From the IMG/VR virus record IMGVR_UViG_3300042198_000079, positions 1 through 64,000 of that record: a stretch of DNA of 64,000 bases, one strand, 5' to 3'. The translations under genes were made by a program, and so were the position numbers. The notes below the pieces were generated by a model. It had not been told where the DNA came from, did no database searches, and saw only the letters and a program-made list of their open reading frames with translations. Each line of letters opens with the position of its first letter. The stretch's first letter is position 1. Positions 49,126-56,295 of this stretch are shown piece after piece. Source of the stretch: a virus.

Positions 49126-49737
49126 GTGGAAGATAAAATAAAAAATAAAACAGACACTTGGTTGGAAAGTGTTCTTCTCAAAGAGAATGAACACCAGAAT
49201 CATGAATTGTCAATGAAGAATTCTTTAGAAAAAAATAAAATACCGTTTGAAGGAGAAATTTCTAAACCAGTATCAACATCTGAATTATTAGGAAAAGCAT
49301 TGGAAAGGGCAGACCAATTTCACCAAATAATTCTACCTGCCGTCGAAGAAATGGCATATGCAGTCAGAGAAGATGCCGATGCAGAAAAAGGAAAAGCATT
49401 AGCAAATATGATAATGGCAGGACAAAAATGTCTCCAAACTTATGCAGATATTTATACAAAATTTGTTGAAGTTGAAGGTAGATTAGAATCGGAAAAATTA
49501 AAAGCAGAAGCAATAAAAAGCGTGAAAATAGGAGATACTATAAATATACAACAAAACAATGTTAGTGTAACTACTCCGGCAGAATTAATGAGAAAAATTA
49601 CAGAAGCAATGTCTTCTGGAACTTTCGATGTTGATAAATTGAAAATGCTCAAAGAGCAAAAAAGAAAATTAGACAGAGTTACTAATAATTCCGATAAAGA
49701 TAATGATATTAACATAGAAATTCAAAAAGATGTCTAA
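49126..49737 (+). CDS. Probable small terminase subunit, gp16-like
   Basis: 203 residues from GTG (VEDKIKNKTDTW), start fixed by the TATAAATA box. Central long helices (about 48-115, SELLGKALERADQFHQIILP then GKALANMIMAGQKCLQTYADIYTKF) fit the helical, oligomer-forming core of T4-like small terminases, with a short basic C-terminal helix (MLKEQKRKLDRV). It overlaps the large terminase gene by 8 bases, the usual order in T4-like phages. The call depends on position and helix pattern rather than on a signature motif. Confidence 0.65.
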   Translation: MEDKIKNKTDTWLESVLLKENEHQNHELSMKNSLEKNKIPFEGEISKPVSTSELLGKALERADQFHQIILPAVEEMAYAVREDADAEKGKALANMIMAGQKCLQTYADIYTKFVEVEGRLESEKLKAEAIKSVKIGDTINIQQNNVSVTTPAELMRKITEAMSSGTFDVDKLKMLKEQKRKLDRVTNNSDKDNDINIEIQKDV

Positions 49738-52087
49738 TAAAAAACCAAAATCAAAAAAAGTTTCTGAAAAACAAGAAGAAAACGAAGAAGAATCTCATGA
49801 ATTGATCATTCCTGAAAATGATATTTCTATACATGAAGTTTCTAAAATAAAATTTGATGGAGATGATGAATCAAAAGGTCTTCGTCATGGAATGTCTGGT
49901 GTTCCAGCAGCAGGAAAAGCAAAATATAGATTAGACGAAAACGATATGTTGGAATTGATGTTAATCAAAACTGACATTTTTTATTGGTTAGAAAATTATT
50001 ATTATATAACATTTATTCATCCATCTAAAAAAAGCAAAAAAATACAAAATGGCATAGAAGTAGAAATACCAATTAAAGTCACAGAACCAATTGCATTGTA
50101 TAATTTTCAACGTGAAATAATAAGAAAATTTATGAATAAACAGCACATGGTTACTGTTACTTCAAGACAGTTGGGGAAAGACTTGGCTTTAAATACACCA
50201 ATCCCAACTCCTAATGGGTGGACTACGATGGGTGAATTAAAACAAGGAGATGTTATTTTTGACGAAAAAGGAAATCCAACAACTGTTCTTATAACACACC
50301 CTATTAAATACGATGCCGAAACATATAAAATAACATTTAGTACAGGCGAAACCATTATAGCCAATGCCGATCATAATTGGTGGACACAAAGTAAAAAAGA
50401 AAAAAGAAAAAAAATATTAGGTTCTATGAAAACAACAAAACAAATCATAGATAGCAAAGACGAACATAGAATATATTTTCAACCGGATAATGAAGAATTT
50501 ATAAAACAATACAACTACAAAGTAAACAAAAGAAATAAATATATCTATATTACTAACATAGAACCAACAGATTCGGTTCCTATGCGTTGTATTACGGTGG
50601 ATTCGCCAAATAGCCTTTATCTATGTGGTAAGACAATGATTCCTACGCATAACACTACAATACTTGTCGCATTAGCAATTTATCAAGCATGTTTTAATGA
50701 AAAAAATACAGTTTTAGTTTATTCTCACATGGAATCGTCTGCAAAGATGATAGTTGGGAGAATTAAAGAAGCATATAGATTAATGCCAAACCACTTAAAA
50801 CCTGCGGTTAAAACTTGGGGCGCACTGGAAATTGAATTTGAAAATGGTAGCGTTATAAAAGCCGGACCAACTTCAATAAAATCAGGACACGGGGAAACTA
50901 TTGATTTGTTATTGCTTGACGAGTTTGATTATGTTCAGGCAGAAGTTCAAGAAGGGTTTATTTTGGGTATTATGCCCACAATTTCAACTTCCAGAGGAAA
51001 AATATTTATCTGTAGTTCTGCAAATTCTACCAGAGGATATTTTTATAAATATTTCCAACAAGCACAAAAGGGTGATTCCGAATGGAATTGGCACATGGCA
51101 TATTGGTATGACGTTCCGGGTAGAGGTGAAGAATTTAAACAAAAAGCAATATCGGAATGTGCAGGAGATATGAGAATATTTAGAAAAGCATATGAATGTG
51201 ATTTCGGAGCAACAGAAGATGTTGGTGTTGGACTAATGGCAGAACACGGTTTTAATGTTTTAAACAAAAAAAGAAAATCTGAAGCACTAAAGGGATATGA
51301 ATTTTTCGGAGAAGCATGTAAATTTTACGAACATCCGAATCAAGATAATATATATATTATGGGAGTTGATCCTGCTGAAGGAATAGGGGGCGATAATAGT
51401 GTTATTCAAGTTTTCGATTTTACGGATTTAAGCGACATAAAACAAGTAGCAGAATATGCTTATAACAAAATACATCCGTTGGAATTTTCTAATGTCATTT
51501 TAAAAATGGCAAAAATATTTGGAAGTCCTTGGATAGCAATCGAAAGAGACAAATCGGGAGCAATGATAATAGAAAATTTAATTAGAGAACACAAATACCC
51601 TAAACTTGTACATTGGGGTATGAAAAACGACAAGAAAAATTATTATCAAAGATATGGTATAAATTGTCAAGGTAATTCTAAAAAAGTAGCAATTACACAC
51701 ATGAGATATTATTTAGATACGGTTCATGCGGTAACAATTAATTCGCCAGATTGTTTAGACGAATTGATACATTTTAAAAGATTGCCAAACGGAACATGGC
51801 AAGGTGTGGAAAAAAATGATGATAGAATTACAAGTATGATATGGGCATTTAGCACATTACACGAAGAAGTCATAAACCAATGTTTTGAAGTTTTAGATAA
51901 AGATATAAACGGAAAACCATTGAAAGTTAGAGATAAAATAAAAATAAATTCTTGGCAAAAAATAGAATCTGGTAGTTTTTTTAGACCAATACCATCAATT
52001 AAATCAAACAATAATATATTTTCTATACATTCGGAAGATAAAAGATTAAATTATGGGAATTTTTCTGGATGGAAATTGGAAAAATAG
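49730..52087 (+). CDS. terL: Large terminase subunit (gp17-like) interrupted by an in-frame intein
   Basis: 785 codons; after removal of the intein (residues 151-308) the extein is 627 residues, close to T4 gp17 (610). The spliced Walker A reads SRQLGK-TT as in gp17. Walker B is LLLLDEFD (about 393-400). The nuclease domain begins with GVDPAEGIGGDNS (Asp547) and has IERDKSGA and NDDRITSMIWAF later. The enzyme pumps DNA into the prohead and cuts concatemers. The start overlaps the small-subunit gene by 8 bases. TAG is the stop codon. See the intein entry. Confidence 0.93.
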   Translation: MSNKKPKSKKVSEKQEENEEESHELIIPENDISIHEVSKIKFDGDDESKGLRHGMSGVPAAGKAKYRLDENDMLELMLIKTDIFYWLENYYYITFIHPSKKSKKIQNGIEVEIPIKVTEPIALYNFQREIIRKFMNKQHMVTVTSRQLGKDLALNTPIPTPNGWTTMGELKQGDVIFDEKGNPTTVLITHPIKYDAETYKITFSTGETIIANADHNWWTQSKKEKRKKILGSMKTTKQIIDSKDEHRIYFQPDNEEFIKQYNYKVNKRNKYIYITNIEPTDSVPMRCITVDSPNSLYLCGKTMIPTHNTTILVALAIYQACFNEKNTVLVYSHMESSAKMIVGRIKEAYRLMPNHLKPAVKTWGALEIEFENGSVIKAGPTSIKSGHGETIDLLLLDEFDYVQAEVQEGFILGIMPTISTSRGKIFICSSANSTRGYFYKYFQQAQKGDSEWNWHMAYWYDVPGRGEEFKQKAISECAGDMRIFRKAYECDFGATEDVGVGLMAEHGFNVLNKKRKSEALKGYEFFGEACKFYEHPNQDNIYIMGVDPAEGIGGDNSVIQVFDFTDLSDIKQVAEYAYNKIHPLEFSNVILKMAKIFGSPWIAIERDKSGAMIIENLIREHKYPKLVHWGMKNDKKNYYQRYGINCQGNSKKVAITHMRYYLDTVHAVTINSPDCLDELIHFKRLPNGTWQGVEKNDDRITSMIWAFSTLHEEVINQCFEVLDKDINGKPLKVRDKIKINSWQKIESGSFFRPIPSIKSNNNIFSIHSEDKRLNYGNFSGWKLEK
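50180..50653 (+). mobile_element. Class 3 mini-intein (158 residues) in the terminase Walker A motif
   Basis: The insertion splits SRQLGK from TTILVALA. It begins DLALNTPIPTPNGWTTMGEL, a typical intein block A except that residue 1 is Asp rather than Cys/Ser. Block B is ANADHNWW (His65, Trp67), block F is PMRCITVD (Cys137) and block G is IPTHN (Thr156, His157, Asn158) with Thr at +1. Trp, Cys and Thr at these places form the WCT set of class 3 inteins, in which the block F Cys starts splicing. It is too short for a homing endonuclease domain. Confidence 0.9.
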
Positions 52088-52097
52088 TTTATAGTGA

Positions 52098-52105
52098 TAT
52101 AAATA
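52098..52105 (+). promoter_or_regulatory. Late promoter
   Basis: A perfect TATAAATA, 10 bases before ATG 52116. Confidence 0.65.
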
Positions 52106-52115
52106 AAAATATAAT

Positions 52116-52832
52116 ATGTCAGATTTAACTCAAAAAGTTCAAAACACTATATTTGGAAATTTTTCTTCCAATAGTCAAAGATTAAACGAATCCGCAAATT
52201 TTTCCGTTGGTAGTAGCGGAAAAGTTGCTAGAAAGAAAAATAGAAAAGTTATGAAAAGAAGAAAAAGCATGAGAGAAAACCGTGGAAATATGGATATGTT
52301 CGATAGAGAGTTGTTACAAATAATGGAAGCATCTGGTGTCGATACTGATGAAGATATGGATTTGGGCTTAGATCCAAATATGAACAGAGGTGGTGAAAGT
52401 CGTTTTTCTGATGATGACAGTGACATGGATTTTGAAGACGAAGGAGATGAAGATTTTGAAGACGAAGGAGATGGGGATTTTGAAGAAGATGATGATTTTG
52501 AAGACGAAGACAGTGATTTAGGAAGCGCACAAGATATATTGGAAAAAATATATTACATGTTAAAAGATCATATCGAAGGCGAAGAAATGGAAGACGATGA
52601 TGAAATGGTTAGAGAATCCATGGAACGTGTGTTAAAAAACACCGGAGGAGAATTAACCGGACACGATTATGCAGAAACCGATTATGTTATTATCAAAGGA
52701 GGAAAAGCATATAAAGTTGCATCTTGCTCATGTGATGGACATCCTGAAGAATTAAGAGGTAAAAAAGCTATAAATTTAGACGATTTGGGTAATGCAGAAA
52801 CTGGTTACGTGAATGTTAAGCATTTATTTTGA
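52116..52832 (+). CDS. Acidic head-cluster protein with a possible prohead protease site
   Basis: 238 residues. The N-terminal 55 residues are basic and contain LNESANF (LNE before Ser at about 23-25), a gp21-type site. Residues about 75-145 are extremely acidic, with direct repeats of DFEDEGDE encoded by 24-bp units near 52427-52500. The C-terminal about 70 residues form a compact region with Cys-x-Cys (KVASCSCDGHPEE). A basic leader plus acidic body suits a prohead core or packaged protein, like the acidic core proteins of T4, but no direct homolog is recognised. Confidence 0.6.
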   Translation: MSDLTQKVQNTIFGNFSSNSQRLNESANFSVGSSGKVARKKNRKVMKRRKSMRENRGNMDMFDRELLQIMEASGVDTDEDMDLGLDPNMNRGGESRFSDDDSDMDFEDEGDEDFEDEGDGDFEEDDDFEDEDSDLGSAQDILEKIYYMLKDHIEGEEMEDDDEMVRESMERVLKNTGGELTGHDYAETDYVIIKGGKAYKVASCSCDGHPEELRGKKAINLDDLGNAETGYVNVKHLF

Positions 52833-52858
52833 GTGAAATAAATGTTAAAATAAACGCC

Positions 52859-52899
52859 AAAAAAACAGGGTAGAGGTTTTTCTCTACCCTGTTTTATTT
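52859..52899. terminator. Bidirectional intrinsic terminator
   Basis: An 11-bp stem (ACAGGGTAGAG at 52865-52875 with CTCTACCCTGT at 52882-52892) is flanked by an A run and a T run. It separates the rightward terminase block from the leftward early block. Confidence 0.92.
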
Positions 52900-52925
52900 T
52901 GTAGTTTTGTAGTTTTGTTACTTTT

Positions 52926-53261
52926 TTACTTAGAGGCAAATCCCAATTTAATGTCTCCGTAATCTAGAATTGCTTTGTCTTTGCCTTCTAGAAAGCCTTC
53001 TTTAAAGGCATCAGAACTATTTTCGTCAAACATAGGATTTCTATTGTAGGGATTTTCCAATAGGGCATGATACCCTTCTTGATACCCCCTGATGTATTCA
53101 GGATCGAAAAAAACTTCTGGGGTTTCTTCTACTGAATTGTGCATTTCGATTTTTTTATTGTTTTCTAGTTCAGAATCAACAGTAACTAGATTGGATTTTG
53201 CATAAACCAAAACACAAACAAACATTACTGTGGTCGTGAATACGATTAGGGACTTGTTCAT
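52926..53261 (-). CDS. Small membrane or exported early protein, 111 residues
   Basis: I start at ATG 53261 (MNKSLIVFTTTVMFVCVLVYA) because TTGACA-N16-TAATAT ends 8 bases upstream; longer in-frame starts run through the promoter. Residues 4-20 form a hydrophobic helix that could be a signal peptide or membrane anchor. The rest is acidic with GYQEGYHALLENP and AFKEGFLEGKDKA, a pair of G-(Y/F)-x-E-G repeats. Function is unknown; it could act at the host envelope early in infection. Confidence 0.65.
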   Translation of the reverse strand: MNKSLIVFTTTVMFVCVLVYAKSNLVTVDSELENNKKIEMHNSVEETPEVFFDPEYIRGYQEGYHALLENPYNRNPMFDENSSDAFKEGFLEGKDKAILDYGDIKLGFASK

Positions 53262-53269
53262 ATAAGAGG

Positions 53270-53297
53270 ATATTAGCACTTTTTTCGAGTTTGTCAA
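53270..53297 (-). promoter_or_regulatory. Early-type promoter, near-leaderless
   Basis: TTGACA (53297-53292), 16-base spacer, TAATAT (53275-53270), 8 bases, ATG 53261. Confidence 0.75.
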
Positions 53298-53304
53298 GGA
53301 CAAA

Positions 53305-53568
53305 TTATTCAACATTTAAAAAACTTAAAAGATATTCCGGTGGTTCTTCTCCAGTTTCTAAAAAATATAATATTTCCCATTGGGTTTCTTCCATGAATTT
53401 TAAAAAAGGGAACATTTTATTTGAAACTCTTAATGCAAATGCATCATCTCCTTTTTCGTTTGGATCATGAATATTTGAAAATAAATTTAAACCTATTAAA
53501 AATGAAAGTTGTCTTGATTTTTTCAAGAGATCTTGATCTGAGGTTTTCACCAAATCTTTATAGTGCAT
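53305..53568 (-). CDS. Hypothetical early protein, 87 residues
   Basis: A soluble helical protein, MHYKDLVKTSDQDLLKKSRQ at the start and an acidic end GEEPPEYLLSFLNVE. An early-type promoter lies upstream with 15 bases between the -10 box and the ATG. No domain is recognised. The next promoter starts within the last bases of this gene region. Confidence 0.6.
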   Translation of the reverse strand: MHYKDLVKTSDQDLLKKSRQLSFLIGLNLFSNIHDPNEKGDDAFALRVSNKMFPFLKFMEETQWEILYFLETGEEPPEYLLSFLNVE

Positions 53569-53583
53569 ACTAATTACAACTGT

Positions 53584-53611
53584 AATATATCAAATTTTGA
53601 TATTTTGTCAA
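53584..53611 (-). promoter_or_regulatory. Early-type promoter with a short leader
   Basis: TTGACA (53611-53606), 16-base spacer, TATATT (53589-53584), then 15 bases to ATG 53568. Confidence 0.7.
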
Positions 53612-53617
53612 TACTGA

Positions 53618-54121
53618 TTATTGAAAATATAAATTTTCTGATGAAACTGGTATTTCAACTAAATTTTTTACAAATGGAATCTTTATATGAATTTTTTCAA
53701 ATTTTACAGGAAAATACAATGTAGAACCATTTTCTAATTTTTTATCTTCAATTTCAAAATCCAAAATACATCCTTCCATTACACCTTCTTCTTTTAAGAG
53801 ATCATTTAAAGAAGTTTTAAATGATTCCACATCGTTTGCACAAAATGTTTCTGATCTATATCTGTCTAGATATATTTTCCATATTGCATCTATTTTATTA
53901 GAGAATTCTTTAGTAGAAATTACTGTTGCGTTTTCTGCTGGGGTTTGATCTTTTTCATTATCTATTCCTTGAGATTTTATTTTACACAAACAAGAATCGC
54001 AAATAAAACTTCTTTTTAAGATATTTGTGTTGCTTCTCCAGAAGTTTCTATGTCTATTCCATTCATCCTCATTTAATGAAATGTCGTGTTTACAGCTATT
54101 GCATTTTAATAATCTTTCCAT
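53618..54121 (-). CDS. Protein with a four-cysteine zinc-binding N-terminus, 167 residues
   Basis: Starts MERLLKCNSCKHDISL; C-x-x-C (7-10) and a second C-x-x-C in FICDSCLCKIK (about 40-46) form a likely zinc ribbon. The remaining about 110 residues are mixed alpha/beta without a known motif (YFPVKFEKIHIKIPFVKNL near the end). It lies 1 base after the membrane zinc-ribbon gene and appears co-transcribed with it and the exonuclease. Function is unknown. Confidence 0.65.
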   Translation of the reverse strand: MERLLKCNSCKHDISLNEDEWNRHRNFWRSNTNILKRSFICDSCLCKIKSQGIDNEKDQTPAENATVISTKEFSNKIDAIWKIYLDRYRSETFCANDVESFKTSLNDLLKEEGVMEGCILDFEIEDKKLENGSTLYFPVKFEKIHIKIPFVKNLVEIPVSSENLYFQ

Positions 54122-54122
54122 T

Positions 54123-54500
54123 TTAATCTAAATCGTTATCTATTTTAAACCCAGTAGATGATTCTAATGGAGTCGTAATTCCAAAAGATTTTACTTCAAT
54201 AATAATAGAATTTGGTTCTCCGCATTTTGGATTTTTACAATTAAACATCATTTCTTCGTTTAATTCTATTACTTGATCGGAATTACAAACTTGACATATT
54301 GCACTTAAATTTATATTTCTATATGGAATATTTTTATATTCTTCCATGAATTGTTCAGATGTATCTAGAATATTCTCAGTTTCGATTTTTAAATTTTCAA
54401 AATCTTTTTTTAGAATATCCAATTTGAATAGAGAATATACAATATATGCGATAGACAATATAAAATATATTATAAATAATGTAACGAGTAATGTTGTCAT
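54123..54500 (-). CDS. Membrane-anchored zinc-ribbon protein, 125 residues
   Basis: One transmembrane helix at about 3-25 (LLVTLFIIYFILSIAYIVYS), a helical stalk (about 28-58), then a zinc-ribbon-like pattern CQVC (about 69-72) and FNCKNPKCG (about 85-93). The start overlaps the exonuclease stop by 4 bases, so translation is probably coupled. Adjacent genes give no clear function; the membrane anchor places it at the host inner membrane. Confidence 0.65.
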   Translation of the reverse strand: MTTLLVTLFIIYFILSIAYIVYSLFKLDILKKDFENLKIETENILDTSEQFMEEYKNIPYRNINLSAICQVCNSDQVIELNEEMMFNCKNPKCGEPNSIIIEVKSFGITTPLESSTGFKIDNDLD

Positions 54501-55423
54501 ATTGCTGTGAGGGCATAGAGTATTTCCAATTCGTCTAAATCATTTTTTTTATCGAAAACTTCTTTCCATATAAACGATTTTGATGAAATATGATTATCTA
54601 TCTTTAATGAATTACTTAGTCTTGTAAATTCTTTTTGGTCAAATTTATAAGAAATATTTTTCATTTGTTCCAAATAAGACCGCTCTTCGTCTGGACAATG
54701 TATTTTTGTTTTACTTAAATCTATCAATTCTACATTTTTCAAGATTTTTTCTTGATTTTCTATCGATTGTTTCGGGAACCATTCGTCCCAATTAAAAACG
54801 GCATTTTTAGATTTTACTGGACCGTAATCGTCTAGTCCATCGATATTATCGGAAATATCTCCTTTAACAGCTTTGAATTTAATAAATTGATCAACATTTT
54901 CTAATTTCGTATTAATCATGAAATTTTCATGGTTTACGATTTTCTTTTTCTGGAACAAAAACACAGAAACGTCTTCATTAATAAGTTGAAGCAAATCTTC
55001 GTCTACTGTTAAAACTGTTTTTTTACCCTCTAAAGTTTTACATAAATAATAAATTACATCATCTGCTTCCATGAAGCATGGTTGAATAACCGGAATTCCC
55101 AGAACTTTACAAAATTCAACAACATGATTTAGTATATCATATACCTGTGCTTTTCTAGCATCGTCTTTTCGATTGCCTTTGTATTCGGTCAACAAAGTTT
55201 TTCTATAATTTGTAGTTTTCCCAGAAGAATCTAATTGTTTGTCTAGAGTAAACCAAACTTTATCTGCATTCAAAGATTTGGAATAGTCTCTAATTCTTTT
55301 TAAGACTCTTATTAAGGAGGAATAGTTTTTTCCATCTTTTCCTAGAATTTCATTTTGGTAATTGGAAAAAACAGTGGAATATGCCAATCCATTTCCATCT
55401 ATAATTAGATTATTATTTTTCAT
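54497..55423 (-). CDS. rnh: RNase H/5'-3' exonuclease, T4 Rnh-like
   Basis: 308 residues, close to T4 RNase H (305). The N-terminal LIIDGNGLAYS carries the first metal-binding Asp. YKGNRKDDARK is the arch-region motif, FMEADDVIYYL and VLTVDEDLLQL carry acidic ligands, and AVKGDISDNIDG is the conserved helix-loop region. The family removes RNA primers and flaps during lagging-strand synthesis. The promoter TTGACA-N16-TATAAT ends exactly 6 bases before the ATG, so this essential-type enzyme appears to be made from a leaderless early mRNA. It leads a leftward run of three genes. Confidence 0.85.
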   Translation of the reverse strand: MKNNNLIIDGNGLAYSTVFSNYQNEILGKDGKNYSSLIRVLKRIRDYSKSLNADKVWFTLDKQLDSSGKTTNYRKTLLTEYKGNRKDDARKAQVYDILNHVVEFCKVLGIPVIQPCFMEADDVIYYLCKTLEGKKTVLTVDEDLLQLINEDVSVFLFQKKKIVNHENFMINTKLENVDQFIKFKAVKGDISDNIDGLDDYGPVKSKNAVFNWDEWFPKQSIENQEKILKNVELIDLSKTKIHCPDEERSYLEQMKNISYKFDQKEFTRLSNSLKIDNHISSKSFIWKEVFDKKNDLDELEILYALTAI

Positions 55424-55429
55424 AGATGT

Positions 55430-55457
55430 ATTATATTCAAAAATCTAATATTGTCAA
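55430..55457 (-). promoter_or_regulatory. Consensus early promoter giving a leaderless start
   Basis: TTGACA (55457-55452), 16-base spacer, perfect TATAAT (55435-55430), 6 bases, ATG 55423. This is the best example of the pattern in the window. Confidence 0.85.
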
Positions 55458-55484
55458 TAAAAAAAATTTAGTATAATTAAATAT

Positions 55485-56237
55485 ATGACAGAAAAAGACA
55501 CCGGAGAGGCTCATCATAAAAAAAAGGACAATTGGAGATACGGGAGAAATTTATATTCCGATATTCGAAATTTAACATCTAGAACTAGTCAATTAGATAT
55601 TGAAAAAAGTATTGACATTTTAATTGAGAAAACATTATTAGTTAAAAAACCCGGCCAAATAAAACAAATATATACAGCATGGGATACTGTTTCTAATGAT
55701 AATAGAATTAAGCCGTATTTAGAACAAAAATATCCAGAAATATTAAAAAGACCAGCATCAAGTGCTTCAACAGATACCGTAAATTCAAAAAATATTCCAG
55801 CAAAAATAAGAGGACAAGCTGGAGTTGTTAAAGAAGTTTCAACTAAACAAAAAAAACAATTTAATAATAAATGGTTTGAAGTTACTTTAAATAATTTATC
55901 TACTGCTGGTTCTATAATGGAATTAATGAATATGTCAGATGCAGACTGGGACGGTTCTTGTGCCCAACTAGGACTAGAAGTTGCACACGGTTTATTTGGA
56001 AAAAAAGATGTAAATGGTGTTGGTTTATGGGATTCGTTTAAAGAATTATTTAAAAAAGACGAAGAACAAGAAAATCAACAAAAACCTTTAACAAAACAAT
56101 CGAGATCAGAAGAAGGAACAGAGGTAGTGTATGAAAATGTTAATAGTGAAGTTGTGATGATTGCTACCTCGAACGGGACACTCATGGGAAAAACAGTATC
56201 AGAAGCAGAAAAGAGTAGTAGTTCTGAATTAATCTGA
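55485..56237 (+). CDS. Baseplate-cluster protein, 250 residues, unknown
   Basis: A charged protein beginning MTEKDTGEAHHKKKDNWRYG, with a helical middle and Ser/Glu-rich end. The segment SIMELMNMSDADWDGSCAQLG (about 144-164, split by turn) has no match I know. It precedes the gp5-like spike gene by 58 bases on the same strand, so a hub-assembly role is possible. In another frame the next 50 bases read KLNAPSDNPTFEPSNEQ to a stop, which may be a lost or recoded C-terminus (see findings). Confidence 0.6.
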   Translation: MTEKDTGEAHHKKKDNWRYGRNLYSDIRNLTSRTSQLDIEKSIDILIEKTLLVKKPGQIKQIYTAWDTVSNDNRIKPYLEQKYPEILKRPASSASTDTVNSKNIPAKIRGQAGVVKEVSTKQKKQFNNKWFEVTLNNLSTAGSIMELMNMSDADWDGSCAQLGLEVAHGLFGKKDVNGVGLWDSFKELFKKDEEQENQQKPLTKQSRSEEGTEVVYENVNSEVVMIATSNGTLMGKTVSEAEKSSSSELI

Positions 56238-56295
56238 AATTGAATGCTCCAAGTGATAATCCAACATTTGAACCATCTAATGAACAATAAACAAT

